DNA from: Desulfatitalea sp. BRH_c12
GTDB lineage: Bacteria; Desulfobacterota; Desulfobacteria; Desulfobacterales; Desulfosarcinaceae
Length of the DNA: 64,000 nt
Direction: 5' to 3'
Assembly: GCA_000961655.1 (NCBI GenBank)
Contig: LADR01000018.1
Location: 1 to 64,000 of the forward strand
This document shows positions 63,352 to 64,000 of this stretch, one piece after another; position 1 is the first letter of the stretch; each line of letters begins with the position of its first letter. Below the pieces are notes generated by a model. The model did no database searches and was not told the DNA's origin. It worked only from the letters and a program-made list of their open reading frames with translations. A program made the position numbers and the translations under genes.

Positions 63352-64000
63352 TCACCCTTCTTCGATGGCAATCCCCGACACCCCTTGAAAGCCACGCGGC
63401 AGCTTTTTCCCCCGTGCTCCGCGATTGCCGCTGAATTCGGAGACAATATTATAGGTCATGCGGAAACTGCGTTTGCCGGCGAAAATGACGAATTTACACT
63501 GGTCCGGCAACACCGTGAGAAATGCCATTTCATCCGTGCCGGCCAGGATGTCTTTGGACAGCACATGGATGATCTTGTTGCCCTTGCCCTTGGCCATACG
63601 CGGCAGTTCGCCGGCGGGAAAAGCCAACATGCGCCCCTGACGGGTGACGGCCACAACCAACAGATGGTCGATGTTACGGTCGATGGGTATGGGCGTCAGG
63701 GGCACGGCGCCTTCGGGAAGACTTAAAAACGCTTTTCCCTTGGTATTGCGCGAGTGCATCTCCTCCAGTTTGCTGAAAAATCCATAGCCGGCGGTGCTGG
63801 CCACCAGATATTCTGTTTCAGGCTCTGCGATAACGACCGATAAAACGCGCGCATTCGCATCGATCGCAAAAGAACCGGTTAACGGCACGCCGTGGCTGCG
63901 CGCCGTGGGAAAGCTATTGGGGTCCGCCGCGTACGTGCGACCGTTCGAATCCATGAATATCGCGGACTGATTGCTGCGCCCGTAAGCCGCCGACAGGAAT
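63352..64000 (-). CDS. parC: Topoisomerase IV/DNA gyrase subunit A-like, C-terminal part (5' end outside window)
   Basis: The frame runs through the right edge, so only the C-terminal ~215 residues are seen. They form beta-pinwheel repeats typical of ParC/GyrA C-terminal domains: AYGRSNQSAIFMDSNGRTYA, EYLVASTAGYGFFSKLEEM, VVAVTRQGRMLAFPAGELP, and KFVIFAGKRSFRMTY. The GyrA box (QRRGGKG) is not visible, which favours ParC. The assignment to subunit is tentative because the catalytic half is missing. Confidence 0.85.
   Translation of the reverse strand, partial: FLSAAYGRSNQSAIFMDSNGRTYAADPNSFPTARSHGVPLTGSFAIDANARVLSVVIAEPETEYLVASTAGYGFFSKLEEMHSRNTKGKAFLSLPEGAVPLTPIPIDRNIDHLLVVAVTRQGRMLAFPAGELPRMAKGKGNKIIHVLSKDILAGTDEMAFLTVLPDQCKFVIFAGKRSFRMTYNIVSEFSGNRGARGKKLPRGFQGVSGIAIEEG

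Noticed and set aside
1-64000. tRNA, rRNA, CRISPR or riboswitch elements
   Set aside because: Read through for the usual patterns (TTCGA arms, regular repeat-spacers, GEMM and cobalamin consensus) without a convincing match; a covariance search could still find one.

Overview
The window is about 64 kb of bacterial chromosome at roughly 55 percent GC. Gene content suggests a Deltaproteobacterium/Desulfobacterota of the Desulfosarcina/Desulfobacteraceae type: hybrid sensor kinases with an HD-GYP output, a CstA carrier, a quinol-dependent nitric oxide reductase, a class III PHA synthase with PhaJ, an ArsA-like ATPase cassette and REP/MITE-like intergenic repeats. No rRNA or other marker gene is present, so this assignment is an inference. 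Both ends cut a gene: an amidase on the left and a ParC/GyrA-type topoisomerase subunit on the right. I found no tRNA, rRNA, CRISPR array or intact transposase.

Layout. 0-7.2 kb: amidase, cupin, an ABC-2 exporter (ATPase plus permease), a three-gene ArsA-like cassette and CstA, all on the minus strand. 8-13 kb: sbcD-sbcC. 13-16 kb: a nucleotidyltransferase relic, a dispersed repeat, a NUDIX hydrolase, a metacaspase-like peptidase and an RcnB-like secreted protein. 16-26.3 kb: a signalling block with a degenerate heme-type sensor kinase, a GAF/PAS hybrid kinase, and a PhnD-like BarA-type hybrid kinase translationally coupled to an HD-GYP response regulator. 26.4-35.3 kb: 3-hydroxyacyl-CoA dehydrogenase, qNor, a hotdog thioesterase, a Cys-rich protein, an SDR and a pair of M16 peptidases. 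35.4-38.5 kb: a truncated flavoprotein, a YetF-like protein, a GNAT, a DUF2277 protein and a VOC protein. 38.7-43.9 kb: a large receiver/PEP-synthase-like protein, glutamate dehydrogenase and a membrane protein. 44-49 kb: a CAP protein, rtcA, a ligase-associated exonuclease and an ATP-dependent DNA ligase. 49-53 kb: a polyprenyl-phosphate sugar transferase, a DUF4112 protein and a type III PKS/ICMT methyltransferase pair. 53.5-62.4 kb: nicotinate phosphoribosyltransferase, a triple fusion (beta-PGM, trehalose-phosphatase, GH65 phosphorylase), Cu/Zn SOD, phaC and phaJ. 62.4-64 kb: a decayed diguanylate cyclase and the parC end.

Themes. PHA metabolism (hbd, phaC, phaJ), nucleic-acid end repair (sbcCD, rtcA, exonuclease-ligase) and c-di-GMP signalling (HD-GYP, broken GGDEF) recur. 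The least explained items are the 987-residue receiver/ATP-grasp protein, the 1356-residue triple fusion, the ArsA-like cassette with two small partners, and a composite dispersed repeat with hairpin ends that occurs in three large copies plus fragments.
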